The notes beneath the pieces are model-generated. The model worked only from the letters and a program-made list of their open reading frames with translations. It had not been told where the DNA came from and ran no database searches. 64,000 nt of DNA from JAENWD01 sp963796915. Lineage in GTDB: Bacteria > Acidobacteriota > Vicinamibacteria > Vicinamibacterales > JAENWD01. The stretch is from the NCBI GenBank assembly GCA_963796915.1, contig CAWCNI010000004.1:1116001-1180000 (forward strand), read 5' to 3'. How positions within the stretch are numbered: position 1 is the stretch's first letter; every line of letters starts with the position of its first letter. A program made the translations under genes and the position numbers. Shown here one piece after another: positions 25,873 through 34,075 of the stretch.

Positions 25873-27882
25873 ATGCCTCGACGACTGTGCCTCCTGGTGA
25901 CGCTTGGCCTCCTCGTGCTGCCGGCAGCAGCGGGCGCCTTTCAGCTCCAGCTTGTACTCTCGGGACTCTCGAGCCCGCTGTTCGTCACCAACGCGGGCGA
26001 CAGCTCCGGCCGCCTCTTCATCGTCGAACAGCCGGGACGCATCAAGGTGCTCGGCTCAGGCCAGACCACGCCGACAGTCTTTCTCGACATCAGCGATCGC
26101 GTGGTGGCCGGCGGAGAACAGGGTTTGCTCGGCCTGGCATTTCATCCGCTGTATCGCAGCAACGGGCGCTTCTTCGTCGACTACACCCGCAAGAGTGACG
26201 GCGCCACTGTCATCGCCGAGTACACGCGCACCGGCAATGGACTCACCGCGAGCCGCACAGAGCGTGTGCTGCTGGTGATCCCCCAGCCCTACGTCAATCA
26301 CAACGGCGGCATGCTGGCATTCGGGCAGGACGGCTTTCTCTACATCGGAATGGGCGACGGCGGATCGGCCAACGATCCTCAGAAGCGGGCGCAGAACGTC
26401 AACGAGCTCCTCGGCAAGATCCTGCGGATCGGCGTTGACGGCGCCAAGCCCTACGCGATTCCGACAGACAACCCTTACGTCGGAAAGACCGGCAGGGACG
26501 AGATCTTCGCGATCGGCTTGCGCAACCCGTTCAGGTTCTCGTTCGACCGCGCAACCGGCCAGCTTCTGGTGGGCGACGTCGGGCAGGGCGCCTGGGAGGA
26601 AGTGGACATCGTCACGCGTGGCGCCAACATGGGATGGCGCGTGATGGAGGGCAATCACTGCACCAACCTCGAGCCCACGTGCGGCGACGCGGGGTTCACG
26701 GCGCCCATTGCCGAGTACGACCACTCGCTCGGCCGGTGCTCCATCACCGGCGGCTACGCCTACCGAGGGGCACGCAAGGTCTTCCCGACGGGCACGTATG
26801 TCTTCGGCGACTACTGCACGGGGGAGATCTTCACGCTGTCTGGCGGCGTGACGACGAAGGTCCTCGACACGACGATGAACATCTCGTCATTCGGCGAAGA
26901 TGAGACAGGCGAGATGTACGTCGTGAATCTGGGAGGCACGCTGTCCCGGTTCGTTCCCGACGTCCCCGCATGCTACAGCCGCCCGCTCGCCAGGCCCGCA
27001 GACGTTGACGGCAACTGCTCGCAGGATCTGATCTGGCACAAACCGGGAGACGGGACGTACAACCTGTGGACGCTGATTGGCACCACCGTGACCAGCAGAA
27101 CAGACTTCACGCCCGGAGCGGGCTGGACTGTCGTCGGCACCGGCGATTTCAACGGCGACGGCAGAGCCGACGTCGTCGGCTGGTCCACGGGAGGTCAACT
27201 GGGCATCTGGTTCATGAGCGGCGGCACCGTCACCGGGTTCACGCAGATCAACATCGGCCCGGCCTGGGACGTCGCCGGCATCGGCGACTTCGACGGCGAT
27301 GGCAAGGCCGACATCCTGTGGCACCACAAGACGCTCGGTTGGGCGGTCGTCTGGCTGATGAATGGAACGCAGACGAAGCAGGCGGTGACCTACGACATCG
27401 GCGTTGGCTGGACCGCGGCGGCGGTTGGCGACTTCAACGGCGACGGCAAAGCCGACATCATCTGGCAGCGGACGGCCACCTCAGACGTCTCGCTCTACTT
27501 CATGGATGGCACGCGCGTGACCTCCACGCTGCAGTTCACGCCGGGCGCGCCGTGGCGGCTCGTCGGGATGGCCGACCTCGACAACAACGGCCAGGCGGAA
27601 CTGCTGTGGCGGAACCCCTCAACCGGCGCGCTCGCGGCCTGGTTCTTCAGCGGGCGCCGGCTCTTGTTTCAGACCAGCTACAACCTGAGTCCCAGCTGGA
27701 AGGTCGCTGGCATGGGCGACACCAACGGCGACGGCTTACCGGAAATCGAATTCGTAGACCCCGTCACAGGCCGGCTGCTGCTCTGGTTCATGGTCGGGCC
27801 GTCAGTCGTCATCCAGTCGACGCTTACGGCGACGCCGGGATGGACGACGGCAGATGCGGAACTGGGCGCGATCGTGCGCTGA
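25873..27882 (+). CDS. Secreted PQQ-type sugar dehydrogenase with FG-GAP/VCBS repeats
   Basis: A 669-residue exported protein. A signal peptide of about 22 residues (hydrophobic LLVTLGLLVLPAAAGA) is followed by a six-bladed propeller of the soluble glucose/sorbosone dehydrogenase type. It shows LFIVEQPGRI, GLLGLAFHP, the catalytic-histidine region VNHNGGMLAFG, and GDGGSANDP for Ca/PQQ. From about residue 375 there are at least five FG-GAP-like repeats (DFNGDGRAD, DFDGDGKAD, DFNGDGKAD, DLDNNGQAE, DTNGDGLPE), calcium-binding blades that often mediate adhesion. The ATG at 25873 has GGAG upstream; the longer frame is rejected because it would bury the signal peptide. It would oxidise a periplasmic or extracellular sugar, substrate unknown. 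Confidence 0.85.
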   Translation: MPRRLCLLVTLGLLVLPAAAGAFQLQLVLSGLSSPLFVTNAGDSSGRLFIVEQPGRIKVLGSGQTTPTVFLDISDRVVAGGEQGLLGLAFHPLYRSNGRFFVDYTRKSDGATVIAEYTRTGNGLTASRTERVLLVIPQPYVNHNGGMLAFGQDGFLYIGMGDGGSANDPQKRAQNVNELLGKILRIGVDGAKPYAIPTDNPYVGKTGRDEIFAIGLRNPFRFSFDRATGQLLVGDVGQGAWEEVDIVTRGANMGWRVMEGNHCTNLEPTCGDAGFTAPIAEYDHSLGRCSITGGYAYRGARKVFPTGTYVFGDYCTGEIFTLSGGVTTKVLDTTMNISSFGEDETGEMYVVNLGGTLSRFVPDVPACYSRPLARPADVDGNCSQDLIWHKPGDGTYNLWTLIGTTVTSRTDFTPGAGWTVVGTGDFNGDGRADVVGWSTGGQLGIWFMSGGTVTGFTQINIGPAWDVAGIGDFDGDGKADILWHHKTLGWAVVWLMNGTQTKQAVTYDIGVGWTAAAVGDFNGDGKADIIWQRTATSDVSLYFMDGTRVTSTLQFTPGAPWRLVGMADLDNNGQAELLWRNPSTGALAAWFFSGRRLLFQTSYNLSPSWKVAGMGDTNGDGLPEIEFVDPVTGRLLLWFMVGPSVVIQSTLTATPGWTTADAELGAIVR

Positions 27883-27887
27883 CGGAT

Positions 27888-28346
27888 TCAGGGCGTCGGC
27901 CCGGCAGCGGCCCGTTGTCTGGTTGCCTCGTGACGCACCATCAGCACCGGCACGTGCGACAGGTGGCGCACGCGATCGGCTGTGGCGCCCTTGATGACGT
28001 CGGCGAGAAACCGGTGGCCATGTGTGGCCATGGCGATCAGGTCCACGTGCTCCTGCTCGGCGACCCGCACGATCTCCGACGCCGGATCACCCATCGCCAG
28101 CAGACATTCGGCCTGAAGGCCACTGGACCTCACATCTCCAGCCATCGATTCCAGGTACGCCCGGTCATCCTTCATCTCCTCTGACTCACGAAGCGCAAGC
28201 TGATCGTAGTTGCGCGCCGCCCAGCCGTCGGCCACGTGCATCAGCAGGATCCGCGCGTTGGTCATCCGCGCGAGATTCGTGGCGTAGGCGACGATCGTCT
28301 GATCGGCGTCGGAGTGTTCGAGGGGGACGAGGATGTGGGTGTACAT
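27888..28346 (-). CDS. uspA: Universal stress protein, UspA family
   Basis: A single-domain UspA protein of 152 residues: HILVPLEHSDAD at the start, LLMHVADGW in strand 2, and the ATP-binding tail MATHGHRFLADVIKGATADRVRHLSHVPVL with its G-x2-G-like loop partly changed. It starts 10 bp after the stop of the Nramp gene and probably shares its transcript, so it may work under metal or oxidative stress. Convergent with the sugar dehydrogenase. Confidence 0.9.
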   Translation of the reverse strand: MYTHILVPLEHSDADQTIVAYATNLARMTNARILLMHVADGWAARNYDQLALRESEEMKDDRAYLESMAGDVRSSGLQAECLLAMGDPASEIVRVAEQEHVDLIAMATHGHRFLADVIKGATADRVRHLSHVPVLMVRHEATRQRAAAGPTP

Positions 28347-28356
28347 CGCCAGGCTC

Positions 28357-29731
28357 CTAGGCGCCAGCCGCGAACGTCTGCCAGAGGAGCCAGCCGTTGA
28401 GCGCCGCGATGATGAACGCCATGGGCCATGCCACCGCCCGCATCCAGAGTGGGGCGACGAACCGCCCCATCTTGGCGCGGTTGCCCGTGAACGCGATGAG
28501 GGGAAAGACCGCGAACGGCAACTGAAGGCTCAGGACGACCTGGCTGAGGAGCAGCAGCGGCCCCGTGCCGCGGTCGCCGTAGATCAACAGGACGATGATC
28601 GCCGGGATGATCGCAATCAGTCGCGTGATCAGCCGTCGCAACCAGGGCCGCAACCGGATGCTCAGGAAGCCTTCCATCACGATCTGACCGGCAAGAGTCC
28701 CCGTGAGCGTCGCGTTCTGGCCAGATAGGAGCAGAGCAATCGCAAATAGCACGCTCGCAGCCGACGTGCCGAGCAGGGGAGACAGCATCTTGTAGGCGTC
28801 GCCGATTTCGGCGACGGACTCGGTACTGGGTCCCGTGGAAGGTGCCGGCGGCGACGATCAGGATGGCCGCGTTGATGAACAACGCCGACATCAGCGCGAT
28901 GGTGGAGTCGATGGTCGCAAACCGGATGGCTTCTTTGCGGCTGTCGTCCGAATCGGAGTACTTCCGCGTCTGCACGATCGAGGAGTGGAGGTACAGGTTG
29001 TGCGGCATCACCGTGGCGCCAAGGATGGCGATGGCGATGTAGAGCATCTCGGGATTCCGGACCAGCTCCGTGCTCGGGACGAAGCCTCTGGCGACGGCGG
29101 CCATGTCGGGGTGAACAAGCCACACCTCGACGGCAAAGCAGCCCGCGATGCCGAGGATGAGGAGGACGACCAGGCCCTCGACGTAGCGGAAGCCGCGATG
29201 CTGCAGCGACAGGACCACGATGACGTCGAGCGACGTCAGGCAGACGCCGGCGATGAGCGGCAGCCCGAAGAGAAGATTGAGCGCAATGGCGGCGCCGAGA
29301 ACTTCGGCCAGGTCGCAGGCGGCAATCGCCACCTCGCACAGGAGCCAGAGCGCGATCGTCGTCGGTCGCGAGTACGCGTCACGACAGGCCTGCGCGAGAT
29401 CCCGTCCGCTCGCGATCCCGAGTCGTGCCGACAGCGCCTGCAGCACGATCGCCATCAGGTTCGACAGCATGATCATGCTGAGCAGCGAGTAGCCGAACCG
29501 GGCGCCGCCAGCGATGTCTGTCGCCCAGTTCCCGGGGTCCATGTAGCCGACGGCCACCAGGTAGCCCGGCCCCGCGAACGCGAACAGCTTCTTCCAGAAG
29601 CTCGCGGTGATCGGGACGGCAATGCTGCCGTGCACCTCGGGGAGGCTCACCGACGGGCGCTCGTGGCGCCAGCCAACCCCGCCGCGGGGAGCGGCCGGAG
29701 CCGCAGGATCGGGAGAAGTTGGGAAGTTCAT
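28357..29731 (-). CDS. mntH: Nramp-family Mn/Fe transporter, one frame break
   Basis: A proton-coupled divalent metal importer with about 11 membrane helices. The N-terminal part has the metal-binding helix 1 motif DPGNWATD and the helix 6 motif MPHNLYLHSS. After GTFHGTQY (about 28828) the frame is lost, and the expected ESVAEIGDAYKMLSPLLGTSA continues one base out of frame and runs to 28357. Removing one base near 28820-28835 restores a 457-residue protein of normal length, so a single-base insertion is the simplest explanation. Read literally, the first frame runs on to 28262 over the uspA start. It is followed closely by uspA. Confidence 0.85.
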
Positions 29732-29736
29732 GCCAG

Positions 29737-29754
29737 TAATCCGTGTAGATTATG
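29737..29754 (-). promoter_or_regulatory. Extended -10 promoter and palindromic operator candidate before mntH
   Basis: On the minus strand TGGCATAAT (CATAAT at 29749-29754) is an extended -10. It is overlapped by the inverted repeat TAATC-N6-GATTA (29737-29752), 6 bp from the mntH start. Its position would let a metal repressor block transcription. The repressor is unknown. Confidence 0.35.
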
Positions 29755-29809
29755 CCACCTCCACCGAAAGGCCACGCTGAGGTAGCATGTCCCCCGGAGG
29801 CGTATCGTC

Positions 29810-30157
29810 ATGGCCGACATCATTCGCTTCGAGCCGCTCGGCTCGCCGGGGAACCCCGGATGGCGCCGATTTCCCAGGTTCGACGAAGTGGGGGCGCAGA
29901 TCGACGCGCAGGCGGGCCGCATCTTCGATACCAGGGCGTCGCTTTCGAAAGGCAGCGAGCTGTACGCGCGAATCGAGCAGCGCATCCGGCCCGACGATCG
30001 CCCGTTGTTGCGGGAATTCTTCGAGGCGATTACCCGCCACTACGAGCGTTACGAGCACGCCGCGTACCTGGTAGGCCTTCAGGCCGGCGCCGGCAAGCTC
30101 CAGGGGCTGCCGCATCTGCTCGACGACCGCTCACCTGACGGACCGAAACGCGCCTGA
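29810..30157 (+). CDS. Hypothetical protein, 115 aa
   Basis: Not recognised. A soluble, mostly helical, charged protein with no signal peptide, membrane helix or cysteines. The middle (ELYARIEQRIRPDDRPLLREFFEAI) and the following HYERYEHAAYLVGLQAG look like two amphipathic helices. A GGAGG ribosome site lies about 10 bases ahead of the ATG and the codon usage is like that of the neighbours, which supports a real gene. It is divergent from mntH and convergent with the next small gene. Confidence 0.65.
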   Translation: MADIIRFEPLGSPGNPGWRRFPRFDEVGAQIDAQAGRIFDTRASLSKGSELYARIEQRIRPDDRPLLREFFEAITRHYERYEHAAYLVGLQAGAGKLQGLPHLLDDRSPDGPKRA

Positions 30158-30162
30158 GGGCT

Positions 30163-30408
30163 TCAGGAGGCCTCGTCCGTCACGTCGTCCGCCCGCCAGC
30201 CGGCTTCGACGAGCGCCTGGCGCACGGTGTCGGCCCGCGTCAGGGCCTGTTCCCATTCCTCGATGTTTTCGCCCCGCTCGAACCGATCGTTGAAGAAGAA
30301 CACCAGCGTCGACGTCGGGGTGCCGGGAATGAGGGTGGCCCTGGCGCTGCTGCCGTCTGGATGGCTGAGACGCCACAGGACAGCCGGCTCGGAATACGAC
30401 TTCTTCAC
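30163..30408 (-). CDS. Hypothetical protein, about 81 aa
   Basis: Not recognised. The GTG at 30408 gives VKKSYSEPAVLWRLSHPDGSS at the start; an open frame continues up to 30474 but that part is low-complexity and lies next to the palindrome repeats, so the shorter version is chosen. The core has beta-like strands (ARATLIPG, TLVFFFNDRFERG) followed by a helix rich in acidic and Ala residues. No membrane segment or signal peptide is present. Convergent with the 115-residue gene, 5 bp between stops. Confidence 0.5.
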   Translation of the reverse strand: MKKSYSEPAVLWRLSHPDGSSARATLIPGTPTSTLVFFFNDRFERGENIEEWEQALTRADTVRQALVEAGWRADDVTDEAS

Positions 30409-30490
30409 GGCCTTCAGTGTGCCATAAGACGAAGGGCCACTTGGACTCCGGGCTCCGGACTCCCGGACGCACACTTCGGGCTACGGTCAT

Positions 30491-30560
30491 GGCCAATCTG
30501 AAGATTGGCCCTACAGCCTTCGGGCTCCGGGCTTCGGTAGGGCCAATCTTTAGATCGGCC
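30491..30560. repeat. Second pair of inverted REP-like palindromes
   Basis: GGCCAATCTGAAGATTGGCC (30491-30510, perfect) followed by CTAC, and GGCCAATCTTTAGATCGGCC (30541-30560, one mismatch) preceded by GTAG. Only 30 bp lie between them, again rich in CGGGCTCCGGG words. The rest of the non-coding stretch 30409-30729 shows more GC-rich filler and no gene. Confidence 0.75.
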
Positions 30561-30729
30561 GCGGCCGCCCGCGGCTGCCTTGCCCCCTCGGCTTCCCGGG
30601 CTTAGTTGTCGGCTCCCCGCCAGACAACTTACGTGGCTATCCCTGAGATGCCTGCGGGTTTCCTGAACGATACGACTTTGTTGACGGGACAGATTGTCAG
30701 GCCCACCGCAGGACTTGTATCCTCGGGGC

Positions 30730-31125
30730 GTGACCACTCAGACGGCGCTTGCAGACACTCAGATAACTGCCGGCACGCCCAGGGCTCTGACGGCCATCAG
30801 GGATCGCGTTGTCCGCGCATTCCCGAGAGACGCCGCGTTCGGCAACCTGGTCGTCATCACGTTTCTCGTGTCACAGGCCCTTGACGGGATCTTCACCTAC
30901 CTCGGGATCGCGACTGTCGGGCTCACCGAGGGCAACCCGCTCATCGCGTATTCCTTCCGGCACGCGGGTGTCGGGCCCGGGCTGGCCGGCGCCAAGCTGC
31001 TCGCTGCCGGCTGCGCGATGGTCCTGCACCTCTTCGGCCTGCACCGGACGCTGGCCCTGCTCGTGATCGTGTATCTGTCCTGCGCGGTCATCCCCTGGAC
31101 GTACCTGATTTTCTTCGCGCGGTAG
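30730..31125 (+). CDS. Small membrane protein (DUF5658-like)
   Basis: A 131-residue protein with a cytoplasmic N-terminus of about 35 residues and three hydrophobic segments: FGNLVVITFLVSQALDGIFTY, LAGAKLLAAGCAMVLHLFGL and LALLVIVYLSCAVIPWTYLIF. The QALDGIFTYLGI and EGNPLIAYSFR words match small DUF5658-type proteins found in several phyla; function is unknown. The GTG at 30730 has a weak GGGG upstream. Its 3' part is covered on the other strand by the C-terminal region of the next gene. Confidence 0.7.
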   Translation: MTTQTALADTQITAGTPRALTAIRDRVVRAFPRDAAFGNLVVITFLVSQALDGIFTYLGIATVGLTEGNPLIAYSFRHAGVGPGLAGAKLLAAGCAMVLHLFGLHRTLALLVIVYLSCAVIPWTYLIFFAR

Positions 31126-31947
31126 CGGCGCCGGCCGGAGACGGTCCACGACGAGTCGCTCGCCGTTGAGCACAGCCACGCGGGCGCCCGCGCGCACCAG
31201 CATGACCAGCTGCTGCACGGCGACGACGGCCAACGGCGTCGCATACCGCGGGTCGCGGAACCAGAGATAGAACGCCTGGATCAGCGCCACCGGAACGAGC
31301 GCGCGCAGGATCCACACGCTGCCGAATCGCAGCGGGTGCCGGACACCCGCGCGCATGCCGACCAGCAGCCCCCTGATGACGCCGGCCGGTTGCGCAGACG
31401 TGCGCAGAATCATCGCGACGTCTCCGGCGACGATCAGCCACCACCACACCAGCAGGCCCACTGTTGCGCCCGCGGCCGCGCCGACAAAAGGCCCGGGCTC
31501 CCACAGCTCGCCACCCAGGCGCACGACACCGGCGGAGACGCCAAAGCCCGCGGCCAGGCCCAACCCGATCGCCAATGCCCGGCTGATCAGCCAGATGACG
31601 AGCAGCGCCACGGGCGCGTCCGCGGCGCCGGCAAAAACAGTTCGCAGCACAGGCGCGCGCGGAGTACGGAGCACACGCAGCGTCCCGCCAATCAGAAATG
31701 GCGCGAGCAGGCCGCCGACCAGTGCCGTAGCCATCGCCCCGGCCCGGACGCTGCCAAGGAGCGTGCCGCCGTCGGGGCGAACGATGTCCGCGAGCGTGCC
31801 GACGCTGAGGCGCTCGCGCAACACGTCGGTAGCCGGACTGAACGCCGTCGCAGCGGTCGCCCAGTGGAGAAACACCGCGGCGAGCGGCGCGGCGAGCACC
31901 AGATAGACCAGCCACCAGAGCAACGTCAGCTTGAATGCGCGTCCCAT
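30871..31947 (-). CDS. Polytopic membrane protein of unknown function
   Basis: Not recognised. The first 280 residues have about six hydrophobic helices (LLWWLVYLVLAAPLAAVFL at the start, TALVGGLLAPFLIGGTLRVL, ALLVIWLISRALAIGLGL, GLLVWWWLIVAGDVAMIL and others) separated by Arg-rich cytoplasmic loops. This resembles membrane-embedded assembly or lipid-handling proteins without a clear family. The last 80 or so residues are highly charged and lie antisense to the DUF5658-like gene, so they are probably not natural. A frame error near 31120 or a naturally long overlap could explain this. Starts 14 bp after the peptidase stop, so likely one transcript. Confidence 0.6.
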   Translation of the reverse strand: MGRAFKLTLLWWLVYLVLAAPLAAVFLHWATAATAFSPATDVLRERLSVGTLADIVRPDGGTLLGSVRAGAMATALVGGLLAPFLIGGTLRVLRTPRAPVLRTVFAGAADAPVALLVIWLISRALAIGLGLAAGFGVSAGVVRLGGELWEPGPFVGAAAGATVGLLVWWWLIVAGDVAMILRTSAQPAGVIRGLLVGMRAGVRHPLRFGSVWILRALVPVALIQAFYLWFRDPRYATPLAVVAVQQLVMLVRAGARVAVLNGERLVVDRLRPAPLPREENQVRPGDDRAGQIHDHEQGQRPVQAEEVQDHRAAGSEQLGAGQPGPDTRVPEGIRDERVALGEPDSRDPEVGEDPVKGL

Positions 31948-31961
31948 GTGTCGGAGGCTCC

Positions 31962-34019
31962 TTAAAGGGACGTGAACTGGACCAGTTGCTGGATCCAGAA
32001 CAGGACGCGCGTGCTCCAGGCGACAGCTGTGGATGAATCGGCTGTCGTGCGGCGGCTGTTGTTCGTCCAGTTGACGTCAAGCCAGACGAGGTGATGAGGG
32101 TCGATGGTCGCCGCCGCCAGTCGATCCGGCGTCACCCGTATCAGCCGCTTCCAGCGATCGGTGCCGTCCCATTCGATCCGTTCGGTTCGCCCTCCCTCGA
32201 ACGTGAGTAGCACCTCCTGCGGCATGATCACGCCGCCGCGCCGCCGCAGCAGGATTCGCGACTCGTAAGGGCCCGTCGACGGCGGATCGGCGGGCGCCTT
32301 GGTCACGGTGGGCGCGTCACCGAGACGGCCCTCGTCAGTCTTCTGGCGCTCTGAGTCCACCGACGCGACCTCGTAGTCCACGACCTCGGTGCCCTCCGCT
32401 ACGGACTGGAAGAACCAGGTCAGGTTCCGGCCGGCCACCTCGCTGGCGGTGGCGTAGAAGTCGTCGCTCGACGGGTGCTTGAACCGGAACCGCTCCGAGT
32501 ACGTCCGCATCACCTTGGCCATCGTCGGCTCGCCGAGTAGCCGCTCGAGAGTCTCGAGCGCCAACTCCGGTTTCGAGTAGCTGTAGAACGAGTAGGTGCC
32601 CGGCGAGTACTGCCACGCCGGCGCGCGCATGCGATCGAACTGACGGGAGGGGGAGTTCTCGGCGCGTATCTCGTCGGTGTGCCCGATGTGCAGCCCGAGA
32701 AATGAGACGAGCGACACGTCGCTCCCGTAGAGTCTGTCCACCAGGCGGCCCGTCGAGTACCAGTTGAACCCCTCGTCCAGCCATGCTTCCTCGAACTCGT
32801 TGCTGCCGACGAGGCCGTACCAGAACTGATGACCGAACTCGTGGACCGTCACCTCCTCCGGTGCGCGAATCTTGTCGAACGGCCACCGGTTGAGCAGCAT
32901 TGACGTGCCGGCAGTGATGAACGTCGGGTACTCCATGCCGCCCGACCCGAACGCGCCGTACGCAGGGTCGACGACTGTCAGCGTCGGGTACGGATACCGG
33001 CCATACCAGAGGCCAAAGTACTTCAGCGCGTCTCGAACGGCTTCGAGATGGCGCGCCGCCTGTGCCATGTGCGCGGGCTGCATCAGCAGGCGGATGTTCA
33101 CATCGGACAACCGCATCTCTTCTACGGGGCGGCCGACCAGTGCCGCCGCCGACGCGTATTCGCCTGGAGTGACGTCGCTCGTCCCCGAGAAGTGGCCCGT
33201 CACCTCGACGAAATGCGGATCTGCGGTCCAGGCGAATTCGTGCACGTCGTCCTGCGTGTAGCGGCGCGTGACGGTGCCGTCAGGGTTGTTGATGGCGCTC
33301 GCCATCTGGCCAGTGGCGCCGACGACGAAGCGTGCGGGCGTGGTGATCCGGACGTCGAAGTGGCCGTAGTCCGCGTAGAACTCCGAGTTGGCGTGGAATT
33401 GATGGCAGTTCCACCCGCCGACCAGGCGGCCACGCATGCCCGGTGGCTCGTAGACGCCAAGCTTCGGGAACCACTGGCCCACCAGGTAGTAGTCGCCGGC
33501 GTAGCCCGTCCTCGCGAACACGCGCGGCAGCGTGGCCGCGAACGTCACGTCCAGCGCGATCTCGGCGCCGGGTGCGACGGCGGAGGGCAATGGGACGCGC
33601 AGCACCGTCCGATCGTCAGCGTTGTCGTCGTCGGGGTGCTCGAAGGTCGCCCCGCGTTTCAGGTCCGTGCCGTCGGCCAGGGTCAGGCGCGTGACGTCGG
33701 TCCAGCCCCAGCCGCCTTCGGGCATCTCGTCGCCGCGAAGCTGCCCGCCCGATTCGCGAATGAAGGTGGAGCGCGTGTTCCTGAACGCGTTGAGATACAG
33801 GTGAAACCACAGCTCCGAGACTGGCTCCGGCGACGGGTTTCGCCAGGTGATGCGCTCCTGCCCCTTGAGCGTGTGCGTCGCCGGATCGAGCGAGACGTCG
33901 ATGGAGTAGGACACAACCGCCGCCGCGTGTTCGGGCAGCGGGTCGGCAAATCCCCGGGCGCCACACGAAAGTAAGGCAATCAGGGCGGACAGCGAAGCCA
34001 GGACGCGCATGGCGCGCAT
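31962..34019 (-). CDS. M1-family zinc aminopeptidase, exported
   Basis: A 685-residue gluzincin peptidase. A signal sequence of about 25 residues contains a possible lipobox (LLSC). The N-terminal beta domain is followed by the substrate-recognition sequence GSGGMEYPTF (in place of GxMEN) and the zinc site H393-E394-F-G-H397 with E416 eighteen residues later (AWLDEGFN). The start at 34019 is preferred to a second ATG at 34010; the long frame upstream runs antisense-like into the kinase gene. It probably trims peptides in the envelope. It follows the histidine kinase gene on the same strand at about 57 bp, so it may be co-expressed with it. Confidence 0.88.
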   Translation of the reverse strand: MRAMRVLASLSALIALLSCGARGFADPLPEHAAAVVSYSIDVSLDPATHTLKGQERITWRNPSPEPVSELWFHLYLNAFRNTRSTFIRESGGQLRGDEMPEGGWGWTDVTRLTLADGTDLKRGATFEHPDDDNADDRTVLRVPLPSAVAPGAEIALDVTFAATLPRVFARTGYAGDYYLVGQWFPKLGVYEPPGMRGRLVGGWNCHQFHANSEFYADYGHFDVRITTPARFVVGATGQMASAINNPDGTVTRRYTQDDVHEFAWTADPHFVEVTGHFSGTSDVTPGEYASAAALVGRPVEEMRLSDVNIRLLMQPAHMAQAARHLEAVRDALKYFGLWYGRYPYPTLTVVDPAYGAFGSGGMEYPTFITAGTSMLLNRWPFDKIRAPEEVTVHEFGHQFWYGLVGSNEFEEAWLDEGFNWYSTGRLVDRLYGSDVSLVSFLGLHIGHTDEIRAENSPSRQFDRMRAPAWQYSPGTYSFYSYSKPELALETLERLLGEPTMAKVMRTYSERFRFKHPSSDDFYATASEVAGRNLTWFFQSVAEGTEVVDYEVASVDSERQKTDEGRLGDAPTVTKAPADPPSTGPYESRILLRRRGGVIMPQEVLLTFEGGRTERIEWDGTDRWKRLIRVTPDRLAAATIDPHHLVWLDVNWTNNSRRTTADSSTAVAWSTRVLFWIQQLVQFTSL

Positions 34020-34075
34020 CGTATCGTGGAACACGGCAGGGCCGAAAGCGCTCCGGCGCGGGACCGGCGTGGCGG

